Positions 1 through 5,346 of a stretch of 5,346 bases of DNA are shown piece by piece. Position 1 is the first letter of the stretch; each line of letters begins with the position of its first letter. The DNA is from Weeksellaceae bacterium (GTDB lineage Bacteria; Bacteroidota; Bacteroidia; Flavobacteriales; Weeksellaceae), in the NCBI GenBank assembly GCA_028698395.1, contig JAQVDG010000177.1, positions 1 through 5,346 of the forward strand, given 5' to 3'. Under the pieces are notes generated by a model that had not been told where the DNA came from, did no database searches, and was given only the letters and a program-made list of their open reading frames with translations. The position numbers were made by a program, and so were the translations under genes.

Positions 1-1
1 T

Positions 2-559
2 TTAGAAGGGAAACCTCAAATCTTATCCATTACAGGAAAGGAATTTATGGTTTTTCATTCCGATGGAAAAACAAGTATAAGAGAATTTGTGTTATCAAAC
101 CCAAGAATCAGTTCACGAGCCGCTTATTTTTCGGAAAAGTTTAAAAATGAATGGAATTCGGTTTTTCCGGAAGGTAAACAATTGGTTTTGGAACACATTG
201 GAAATCACAACAGAGGAACTCGTTTTTTTGATGCTTCACATTTGATTACAGAACGACTCACATTGAAAATCAGTGAAATATCAAAATCAATTAAAGGATT
301 TAATTACGGTCGTTTTGATGTGAAAACGGCAAGTGAAGAAGATCTGAAACAAGGAAAATTTATTGTTTTAGAAGTGAACGGTGCAAATTCTGAGCCTACA
401 CATATTTATGATGAAAGTTATACATTGAGGCAAGCTTATGGAGAAGTGAAACGTCATTTTGACTATCAATATCAAATAGCTCGAAAACAAACTAAAACCT
501 ATTCGACTATTTCTTTTTATCAAGCAATTTTAAAACGAATAATACATAAAAAACGGTAA
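2..559 (+). CDS. ATP-grasp family ligase-like protein, C-terminal part (5' end outside window)
   Basis: The reading frame is open from base 2, upstream of the first ATG at 47, so this is the 3' part (185 codons plus stop) of a longer gene. Visible-residue numbering starts at base 2. The C-terminal half resembles the ATP-grasp fold: a GRFD segment (Asp106) followed by LEVNG (Glu124, Asn126) matches the Asp...Glu-x-Asn set that binds Mg-ATP in D-Ala-D-Ala ligase-like enzymes. The preceding HIGNHNRGT segment and the following SEPTHIYD segment fit the same group, often annotated as D-alanine--D-alanine ligase-like or carboxylate-amine ligase. These enzymes join a carboxylate to an amine through an acyl-phosphate, but the substrate cannot be read from this fragment. 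The protein ends in a basic tail (ILKRIIHKKR). The rhomboid gene follows after 57 bases on the same strand with no visible terminator, so co-transcription is possible. Family assignment is fairly sure; specific activity is unknown. Confidence 0.75.
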   Translation, partial: LEGKPQILSITGKEFMVFHSDGKTSIREFVLSNPRISSRAAYFSEKFKNEWNSVFPEGKQLVLEHIGNHNRGTRFFDASHLITERLTLKISEISKSIKGFNYGRFDVKTASEEDLKQGKFIVLEVNGANSEPTHIYDESYTLRQAYGEVKRHFDYQYQIARKQTKTYSTISFYQAILKRIIHKKR

Positions 560-616
560 AAATGTCAGTTTTTCAGCTTGGAATGGTTTATGAAAAATTA
601 AGAATCAAATAAAAAA

Positions 617-1432
617 ATGAAATACCCATTTCCCAAAAATACACTTTATGTTCCTTTATTTCTTCTCTTTTTGATTTGGGGGACTTTTGCTTTGCAACAA
701 ATGGGTTTGGGACGGTTTAATTGTTATGGAATAGTTCCAAGAAATCCAATAGGTTTACGCGGAATTTTATTTGCTCCATTATTTCATTCCGATTGGCAAC
801 ATATCATTAATAATTCTATTCCACTGGTGGTTTTAAGTTTTTTTGTAACCTTATTTTATCAGCGAATAGCCTATTATATCTTATCTTTAGGTTGGCTTTT
901 ATCGGGATTTTTGGTTTGGTTATTTGGGAATTTATTTCCGGCTGATACAATTGGTTGTCATATCGGAGCAAGTGGAATTGTTTATTTATTAGCTTCTTAT
1001 GTGTTTTTCAGTGGAATTTTTAAAAAGTCAAGAAATTTAATTGCCGTTTCTTTAATTGTTGTTTTCCTTTATGGAAGTATGGTTTGGGGCGTAATACCGG
1101 AAGAATTCATGCCTTGGCTTTATCCGGATGGAAAAGCTTCTATTTCTTGGGAAAGTCATTTGTTTGGTGCTTTAGTAGGTTTGTTATTTGCTATTTTGAC
1201 ACGAAAAAAGGGAGGAGAAGAAGTGAGGAAATATTCTTGGGAAACAAGTGAAGAACCTGATGCTCGTGAAAAATGGCTTTGGAACAAATACAAAGAAAGT
1301 CTTTCAGAAGAAGAACGAAAATGGATTGAACAAAAGTACAATGAGGAAGAATTGGAAAAACCCGAAGAAAATAAATCCGGTGAACAGAACTATTGGTACA
1401 GTACACACACCGGAAGAAATAATGAAGATTAA
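617..1432 (+). CDS. rhomboid family intramembrane serine protease
   Basis: This 271-residue protein is expected to cut transmembrane segments of other membrane proteins inside the inner membrane. Six hydrophobic segments are visible, at about 10-29, 63-82, 86-106, 113-134, 141-159 and 176-195. The catalytic serine is Ser119 in GASG (117-120) at the start of the fourth helix, and the catalytic histidine is His181 in SHLFGALVG of the sixth. His57, His62 and Asn66 have the same spacing as His145, His150 and Asn154 of E. coli GlpG, where His150 and Asn154 form the oxyanion site. All key residues are therefore present. Residues 196-271 form a highly charged, Trp- and Glu-rich tail beyond the usual rhomboid core. 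The start at 617 lies just before the first helix; it is preceded by an A-rich stretch and no Shine-Dalgarno sequence. The last four bases overlap the convergent lipoprotein gene. Natural substrates cannot be inferred. Confidence 0.95.
   Translation: MKYPFPKNTLYVPLFLLFLIWGTFALQQMGLGRFNCYGIVPRNPIGLRGILFAPLFHSDWQHIINNSIPLVVLSFFVTLFYQRIAYYILSLGWLLSGFLVWLFGNLFPADTIGCHIGASGIVYLLASYVFFSGIFKKSRNLIAVSLIVVFLYGSMVWGVIPEEFMPWLYPDGKASISWESHLFGALVGLLFAILTRKKGGEEVRKYSWETSEEPDAREKWLWNKYKESLSEEERKWIEQKYNEEELEKPEENKSGEQNYWYSTHTGRNNED
1376..1414 (-). terminator. possible weak terminator for the lipoprotein gene, inside the rhomboid coding sequence
   Basis: A perfect 7-base inverted repeat, TCCGGTG at 1376-1382 and CACCGGA at 1408-1414, encloses a 25-base loop. 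Read on the minus strand, it lies just past the lipoprotein stop and is followed by a T-rich run (TTTATTTTCTTC, complement of 1364-1375). On the plus strand no T-run follows, so any terminator function would be for minus-strand transcription. The long loop makes this weak, and the repeat also codes for the rhomboid tail, so it could be chance. Confidence 0.3.
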
Positions 1433-1902
1433 TTCTCAGTTAATTCATTTAAGATAGTTTCTAAAACAGTATATAATTCATTTAACTCAGATGGTGGATT
1501 TCCCTCATCAAAAGGAAGAGAATGATAGTTTTGTCCGTTTATCGTTAAAGTAATTACCGTTGCACGTGCGCCATCATACAAAAACTGTTGTGATGGAGCC
1601 GACCAGTTTTCCATTTCGTTTAAGTTCAAATCATTAATTAATTGTATGATTTTATTCCAATTTTTGGAAATTGTTGTTCTTTTTATCGTTCGTTTTTCAG
1701 AGTTTGAAGCACCTTTTACTGAAAAAGTAGCCAAAGTATTGTCTTTTGTTATCACAAAATGAGAAGAATTTCCTAAAGTAGTCAATTCCATGCTAATCTT
1801 TGATATATTGTTTTTATTCAGTGTTTTAGAGCTTTCGCATGAAAAAAATAAAAAGAAAAATGAAAAAATAAATAAGAGTTTTTTGCTGGATTTAAAGTTC
1901 AT
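1429..1902 (-). CDS. small lipoprotein of unknown family
   Basis: This 157-residue protein begins with a basic start (KSSKK), a very hydrophobic, Phe-rich stretch (9-20) and Cys22 in the context LFFSC, a lipoprotein signal; the mature protein would be anchored by lipidated Cys22. The residues after Cys are ESSKTL and lack the acidic cluster that sends lipoproteins to the surface in Flavobacterium and Capnocytophaga, so periplasmic exposure is more likely (inference). The mature part holds a likely beta-rich region (36-66), a helix (79-98), a segment with YDGARATV (109-116), a short strand-turn TINGQNY (120-126), then FDEGNPPSEL (131-140) leading into a C-terminal helix containing LNEL twice. 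I do not recognise the family and assign no function. It is divergent from the metallopeptidase gene and convergent with the rhomboid gene, overlapping it by 4 bases. The start is supported by the signal peptide; no Shine-Dalgarno sequence precedes it. Confidence 0.85.
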   Translation of the reverse strand: MNFKSSKKLLFIFSFFFLFFSCESSKTLNKNNISKISMELTTLGNSSHFVITKDNTLATFSVKGASNSEKRTIKRTTISKNWNKIIQLINDLNLNEMENWSAPSQQFLYDGARATVITLTINGQNYHSLPFDEGNPPSELNELYTVLETILNELTEN

Positions 1903-1916
1903 TATATAAAAATTTT

Positions 1917-1924
1917 TATCTTAG
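1917..1924 (+). promoter_or_regulatory. candidate -7 promoter element for the secreted metallopeptidase gene
   Basis: TATCTTAG matches the Bacteroidota -7 consensus TAnnTTTG at five of the six fixed positions. It lies 43 bases upstream of the ATG at 1968, implying a leader of about 35-40 bases. No TTG is found 19-21 bases further upstream, so this is only a candidate. It abuts exactly the minus-strand -7 candidate at 1925-1932. Confidence 0.35.
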
Positions 1925-1932
1925 CAAAGTTA
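1925..1932 (-). promoter_or_regulatory. candidate -7 promoter element for the lipoprotein gene
   Basis: Read on the minus strand, these bases are TAACTTTG, a perfect match to the Bacteroidota -7 consensus TAnnTTTG. The element ends 22 bases before the ATG, giving an expected 5' leader of roughly 15-20 bases. The -33 TTG is not at its usual distance: the nearest minus-strand TTG (complement of 1944-1946) is only 11 bases upstream of the element, and at about 22 bases there is only TTTT. The -7 match is strong; the -33 part is weak. Confidence 0.5.
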
Positions 1933-1967
1933 AAAAATAATTACAATAATTTATAAAAGATTAATGC

Positions 1968-4193
1968 ATGAAGAAAGTTTTATTAGCTTTAGCTTTTGCA
2001 ATGCCGTTAGTAGGCTTCTCTCAGTGGAAAGCTGCTAATGTAGGCAATGCCGAAATTAAAGCAGGAAAGGAAAACATAAAAGCAGCAGGTTTTTATAGTT
2101 TCGACAGTCAGTTATTTAAGCAAAAATTAGTAAATGCTCCTGACAGATTTTCCGGTCAACCGGGGAACATGATTTCAATACCGAATGCTAATGGAGAAAT
2201 GGAAAAATTTGAAGTATGGGAAGCTTCAAATTTTGCTTCAGCTTTACAAGAAAAATTTCCGGAGATTAAATCGTATGTTGGAATTGGTGTAGATAATCCG
2301 AATGCTTATTTACGATTCAGCTTGTCTCCATCTGGAATTGAAACTATGACGTTGAAAGTAGGAAATTCAGAATTTATAGAACCTTATACTACAGATGGAG
2401 CTATTTACATTGTATTTGATTCAAAAGAACATAGAAATTTAGGAGATGTACCTTTTGAATGTTCTACAGAAGCAACCTCTGCTTTATCAACGGAAGTAAC
2501 GGATTTAGTTTCTTCTTCAAAAGCAAATAATGGTGTATTCAAAACATTACGTTTAGCTATGTCTTGTACCGGTGAATACGCTCAATATTTTGGGGGAACC
2601 GTTGCAGGAGCTATGGCAGCAATTAATAACACTATGACACGTGTAAACGGTGTGTTTGAAAGAGATTTTGCTGTTCAGTTAATTTTAATTGGAAATAATG
2701 AAGATGTGATTTATACCAATTCATCGACTGACCCATATACCAACCCGGATAGTGTAAATACAACACAAACTCAGTTACGTAATACACTGAATTCAGTAAT
2801 AGGTGTAAATAATTATGATATAGGACATATTTTCCATTATAGCTCAAGTTCACCTAATGGTAATGCAGGATGTATCGGTTGTGTATGTGATGCCAATAAA
2901 GGAACCGGATATACAGCGGCAAACACTAATTATGGAGTACCTCCTCAGGGAGATTATTGGGATATTGACTATGTAGCACATGAAATGGGGCACCAATTAG
3001 GAGCTAATCACACATTCTCTTTTAACTGGGAAGGAACCGGAGCAAATGTAGAACCGGGAAGTGGATCTACTATTATGTCTTATGCCGGAATTACAAGTTT
3101 TAATGTACAATCCCACTCAGATGATTATTTTGCGTACAAAAGTATTGCACAAGTTCAATCCAATCTTCAATCTAAACCTTGTGTGGTTAATATTCCTTTG
3201 ACTAATCAAGCACCGATTGTTGATGCAGGTCCAAATTATAATGTACCAAAAGGAACTGCATTCAAATTGACAGGAACAGCAACTGACCCGAATAATGACC
3301 CGTTAGTTTATTCATGGGAACAATATGACTCAGGTAACAGCAATACAACAAGTGGAAACAGCCGAGTTTCTTTTACAAAAAATATAGGTCCTAATTTCCG
3401 TTCAAAACCATACATAGAAGAACCGGTTCGTTATATGCCTGCTTTTGAACACGTATTAGCACGTCAAGTAGATGAAACAGAAGCTTGGTGGAGATCAAAA
3501 TGGGAGGCTATTACAACAGTTACAAGAGTATTTAATTTTACTTTTACAGCAAAAGATAATAATCCGGAAGGAGGACAAACAAATACAGCTTTAATGAAAG
3601 TTACAGTAAGAAATGAAGGTCCTTTTAAAATCACAAACCCTATTGAAAATCAACAAGTGGATATTACTTCAGGAACTATGTTGTTAGAGTGGGATGTAGC
3701 CGGAACAGACGGAGGACTTATCAACACTTCTGATGTACGAATCTTATTATCAACGGATAATGGAACTACATTTACTGAAATAGTAGCAAGTACACCTAAT
3801 GACGGTAGTGAAACAATTGCACTTCCGGCAGGTACAGTAGCAGGAAATGAAGTCAGAATTATGATTGAAGCAATTGATAATATTTATTATGCAGTAACTC
3901 GTAAATTTAGATTTACCGGACAAATGGGATTAAATGATTTAGAAGATTTCGTTGTAGGAATTTTTCCTAATCCAAGTGACGGTACTTTCTATGTTCGTTC
4001 TGGAAACGTAGCTTCAGGAAATGTAATAACAAATATTTATGATACTTCAGGAAAGTTGGTTTATACACAAGAAAAAGTTCATTTTGGAGGTACTTTAAAT
4101 AATTCCTACCAAGTGAAACTTCCGGCAGGAGTTTATGTGCTAACTATTAAATCTGAAAGTGGAATCACAACTCAAAAATTAATTATCAAATAA
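1968..4193 (+). CDS. secreted reprolysin-like zinc metallopeptidase with T9SS type A sorting domain
   Basis: This 741-residue secreted endopeptidase has a signal peptide at about 1-19 (KK, hydrophobic core, ending GFSQ) and a probable propeptide to about 190. The metzincin catalytic domain (about 190-405) opens with FKTLRLAMSCTGEY. Zinc ligands are His338, His342 and His348, with Glu339 as catalytic base, in HEMGHQLGANH; the Met-turn is Met370 in STIMSYAG. The site is complete, and the layout fits the Bacteroidota reprolysin-like (M12B-related) group. After it come a PKD-like domain (about 414-548), an Ig-like domain (about 552-650; LEWDVAGTDGG, ILLSTDNG) and a C-terminal sorting domain (about 655-741; FPNPSDGTF, IYDTSGKLVY, LPAGVYVLTI, ending KLIIK). 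Type IX secretion would export it across the outer membrane and remove this tail. Odd point: a CIGCVC cluster (302-307) precedes the zinc site. The ATG fits the signal peptide; no Shine-Dalgarno sequence is present. A strong terminator follows. Confidence 0.96.
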   Translation: MKKVLLALAFAMPLVGFSQWKAANVGNAEIKAGKENIKAAGFYSFDSQLFKQKLVNAPDRFSGQPGNMISIPNANGEMEKFEVWEASNFASALQEKFPEIKSYVGIGVDNPNAYLRFSLSPSGIETMTLKVGNSEFIEPYTTDGAIYIVFDSKEHRNLGDVPFECSTEATSALSTEVTDLVSSSKANNGVFKTLRLAMSCTGEYAQYFGGTVAGAMAAINNTMTRVNGVFERDFAVQLILIGNNEDVIYTNSSTDPYTNPDSVNTTQTQLRNTLNSVIGVNNYDIGHIFHYSSSSPNGNAGCIGCVCDANKGTGYTAANTNYGVPPQGDYWDIDYVAHEMGHQLGANHTFSFNWEGTGANVEPGSGSTIMSYAGITSFNVQSHSDDYFAYKSIAQVQSNLQSKPCVVNIPLTNQAPIVDAGPNYNVPKGTAFKLTGTATDPNNDPLVYSWEQYDSGNSNTTSGNSRVSFTKNIGPNFRSKPYIEEPVRYMPAFEHVLARQVDETEAWWRSKWEAITTVTRVFNFTFTAKDNNPEGGQTNTALMKVTVRNEGPFKITNPIENQQVDITSGTMLLEWDVAGTDGGLINTSDVRILLSTDNGTTFTEIVASTPNDGSETIALPAGTVAGNEVRIMIEAIDNIYYAVTRKFRFTGQMGLNDLEDFVVGIFPNPSDGTFYVRSGNVASGNVITNIYDTSGKLVYTQEKVHFGGTLNNSYQVKLPAGVYVLTIKSESGITTQKLIIK

Positions 4194-4211
4194 AATCATG
4201 ATAATTTGAAT

Positions 4212-4255
4212 AAAACAAAACCGTTTTGAAAATTTCAGAACGGTTTTGTTTTTTT
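4212..4255 (+). terminator. strong intrinsic terminator after the metallopeptidase gene
   Basis: Bases 4212-4230 pair with 4234-4252 in a 19-pair stem with a single U-G wobble (4226 with 4238), closing a 3-base loop at 4231-4233. The stem core is CCGTT against AACGG. Seven T residues (4249-4255) follow, partly shared with the base of the stem. It starts 18 bases past the metallopeptidase stop at 4193 and should isolate that gene from the downstream peptidase. The A-run at the other side could also give some termination on the minus strand. Confidence 0.92.
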
Positions 4256-4341
4256 ACTAAAGAAATTTCAGAAACTTTCCGAATAAGTGAGATTCCGTAA
4301 ATTCTTTTACTAAAAACAAGAAAAGAAAAAATCTTTTTTTC

Positions 4342-4349
4342 TAACTTGC
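4342..4349 (+). promoter_or_regulatory. weak candidate -7 element for the M28 peptidase gene
   Basis: TAACTTGC resembles the Bacteroidota -7 box TAnnTTTG with one T missing from the T-run. It sits 29 bases before the ATG at 4379, a sensible leader length, in an intergenic stretch that follows a strong terminator and so must hold a promoter if the gene is expressed independently. No TTG is seen at the -33 distance, so confidence is low. Confidence 0.25.
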
Positions 4350-4378
4350 ACTAATAAAAATAAACAAAATGTAAACTC

Positions 4379-5346
4379 ATGAGAAAAACATTATTAATTT
4401 TATTCACTCTACAATTATTCATACAGATACAAGCTCAGGAATCCACATGGATTTATGCTACAATAGACAATTCCAATGCGCTTTTATTACAGAACGATTT
4501 CCCGGAAGAAGTTCAGATTTTAGAATCTTCTGATTTAATTTCTGCCGTTTATTTATCTCAAGAAGCCGCTATGGCATTGAAAAATTATGGAAATTTACAC
4601 GGTCCCGGCTTCATTTTTAGAAAAAATCAACAAGAAGCATTAAATTCACTTAATTTCATACAAGAATCCTCTACTAATGTCTTGGATTTTACCATAACAG
4701 AAGATCTTTTTGTACAGCAATGTATTGCTATGGTAAATGAGGAAAATATTGGAAATACCATAGTGGAATTAGAAAATTACAACACTCGATTTCATACCAA
4801 AGCAACCGGTGTACAAGCTTCTTTGGATATTAAAACCAAATGGGAAAATATGGTAATAGAAGCCGAAAGAACCGATATAAGTGTGGAAGCTTTTGAACAT
4901 GGATTCACCGACCAAATTTCAGTGATTTTAACTATTCCGGGAAGTGAATCTCCTGATGAAATTGTTATCATTGGCGGTCATTTAGATAGTGGCGATTATT
5001 GGATTCAGAACTTTGCACCGGGAGCAGACGATAATGCATCGGGAATCGCTGTTTTAACAGAAACATTGCGGATTTTATTGGAAAATGGATTTTATCCTAA
5101 AAAAACAGTTCAGATTATGGGATATGCTGCAGAAGAAGTAGGCTTGTATGGTTCATCTGATATTGCTTCTACGTATAATTCAGACAATAAAAATGTCTTG
5201 GCTGTTATGCAACTTGATATGACAAACTACAACGGTTCTGATTTTGATATTGCGCTCATCAGTGATGCCGCTTATACTTCAAGTGAATTGAATTTATTTT
5301 TGATTGAACTTTTAGAACATTACAATTCAGTGGGCGAAAACAGTAT
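4379..5346 (+). CDS. secreted M28 family zinc aminopeptidase, N-terminal part (3' end outside window)
   Basis: The frame stays open from the ATG at 4379 to the right edge, giving 322 codons of an incomplete gene. A signal peptide is clear at residues 1-20 (MRKT, hydrophobic core, ending IQAQ). Residues about 21-165 are an N-terminal region, probably a propeptide. The M28 core follows, and its residues line up with the Vibrio (Aeromonas) leucyl aminopeptidase: His201 in GGHLDS and Asp217 in PGADDNASG as zinc ligands (Asp217 bridging), Glu252 as general base and Glu253 as ligand in AAEEVGLYGS, and Asp280 in QLDMTNY. The last histidine ligand should lie beyond the window. The enzyme would remove N-terminal residues from peptides outside the cytoplasm, using two zinc ions. 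Whether it carries a T9SS sorting tail cannot be seen. It lies 185 bases after the metallopeptidase gene, behind a strong terminator, so it is probably a separate transcript. Confidence 0.95.
   Translation, partial: MRKTLLILFTLQLFIQIQAQESTWIYATIDNSNALLLQNDFPEEVQILESSDLISAVYLSQEAAMALKNYGNLHGPGFIFRKNQQEALNSLNFIQESSTNVLDFTITEDLFVQQCIAMVNEENIGNTIVELENYNTRFHTKATGVQASLDIKTKWENMVIEAERTDISVEAFEHGFTDQISVILTIPGSESPDEIVIIGGHLDSGDYWIQNFAPGADDNASGIAVLTETLRILLENGFYPKKTVQIMGYAAEEVGLYGSSDIASTYNSDNKNVLAVMQLDMTNYNGSDFDIALISDAAYTSSELNLFLIELLEHYNSVGENS

Noticed and set aside
562..612. A 16-codon open frame (starts MSVFQLG) between the ATP-grasp and rhomboid genes, ending 4 bases before the rhomboid ATG
   Set aside because: Too short, with no recognisable leader-peptide feature such as repeated codons or an attenuator hairpin; frames of this size are expected by chance.
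1156..1457. Open frames of 61-71 codons in other frames across the rhomboid 3' end
   Set aside because: They overlap the well-supported rhomboid gene, have no domain or signal features, and arise from its Glu/Lys-rich coding sequence.
1441..1485. Direct repeat TAATTCATTTAA at 1441-1452 and 1474-1485
   Set aside because: It lies in the lipoprotein coding sequence and encodes LNEL twice, 11 residues apart, in a probable amphipathic helix; best explained at protein level.
1906..1919. Perfect 14-base palindrome ATAAAAATTTTTAT near the lipoprotein start
   Set aside because: Made only of A and T in an A+T-rich gap, so a chance palindrome or curved tract is likely; no second copy supports an operator.
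2632..2853. A 73-codon minus-strand open frame inside the metallopeptidase gene
   Set aside because: Antisense shadow of a strongly supported catalytic-domain coding region, with no promoter or recognisable product.
3459..3506. Possible insertion ARQVDETEAWWRSKWE (residues 498-513) between the PKD-like halves of the metallopeptidase
   Set aside because: Related enzymes also have a variable linker before the WE...R segment here, so without an alignment it cannot be called unusual.
4230..4314. Short direct repeats after the terminator: AAATTTCAGAA at 4230-4240 and 4263-4273, TTTTACTAAA at 4252-4261 and 4305-4314
   Set aside because: Only two copies each, unequal spacing, low complexity; not a CRISPR or iteron pattern.

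Overview
The window looks like chromosomal DNA from a member of the Bacteroidota, most likely the Flavobacteriaceae. The evidence is an A+T-rich base composition (about two-thirds A+T by eye), the absence of Shine-Dalgarno sequences before every visible start, candidate -7 promoter elements of the Bacteroidota type (TAnnTTTG), and a type IX secretion (T9SS) C-terminal sorting domain on a secreted metallopeptidase. No mobile element, CRISPR array, tRNA or rRNA was seen.

Layout from left to right. (1) The 3' part of a + strand gene for an ATP-grasp family enzyme enters from the left edge and ends at 559. (2) After 57 bases, a six-helix rhomboid intramembrane serine protease (617-1432, +) follows. 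It has the Ser/His dyad and a charged C-terminal tail of about 75 residues. No promoter or terminator is visible between these two genes, so they may share a transcript. (3) A small lipoprotein of unknown family (1429-1902, -) converges on the rhomboid gene; the two stop codons interlock in one TTAA. (4) A 65-base divergent intergenic region separates the lipoprotein from a 741-residue secreted zinc metallopeptidase (1968-4193, +). The latter has a signal peptide, propeptide, reprolysin-like metzincin catalytic domain, PKD-like and Ig-like domains and a T9SS type A sorting domain. It is closed by a very strong intrinsic terminator (4212-4255). (5) A second secreted zinc peptidase, of the M28 aminopeptidase type, starts at 4379 and runs off the right edge. 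The metal-binding residues expected in the visible part are present.

The right half thus codes for two exported zinc peptidases: an endopeptidase that should reach the cell surface or medium through T9SS, and an aminopeptidase able to trim the peptides it releases. They look like separate transcription units with a plausible shared role in using extracellular protein. The left half (ATP-grasp enzyme, rhomboid, lipoprotein) concerns the cell envelope, and nothing in the sequence ties it functionally to the peptidases.

I do not see convincing evidence of a new biological system. The points most worth a second look are the abutting divergent -7 elements at 1917-1932, the CxxCxC cluster ahead of the metzincin zinc site, the conserved-looking unknown lipoprotein, and the interlocked convergent gene ends with a possible terminator buried in the rhomboid coding sequence.
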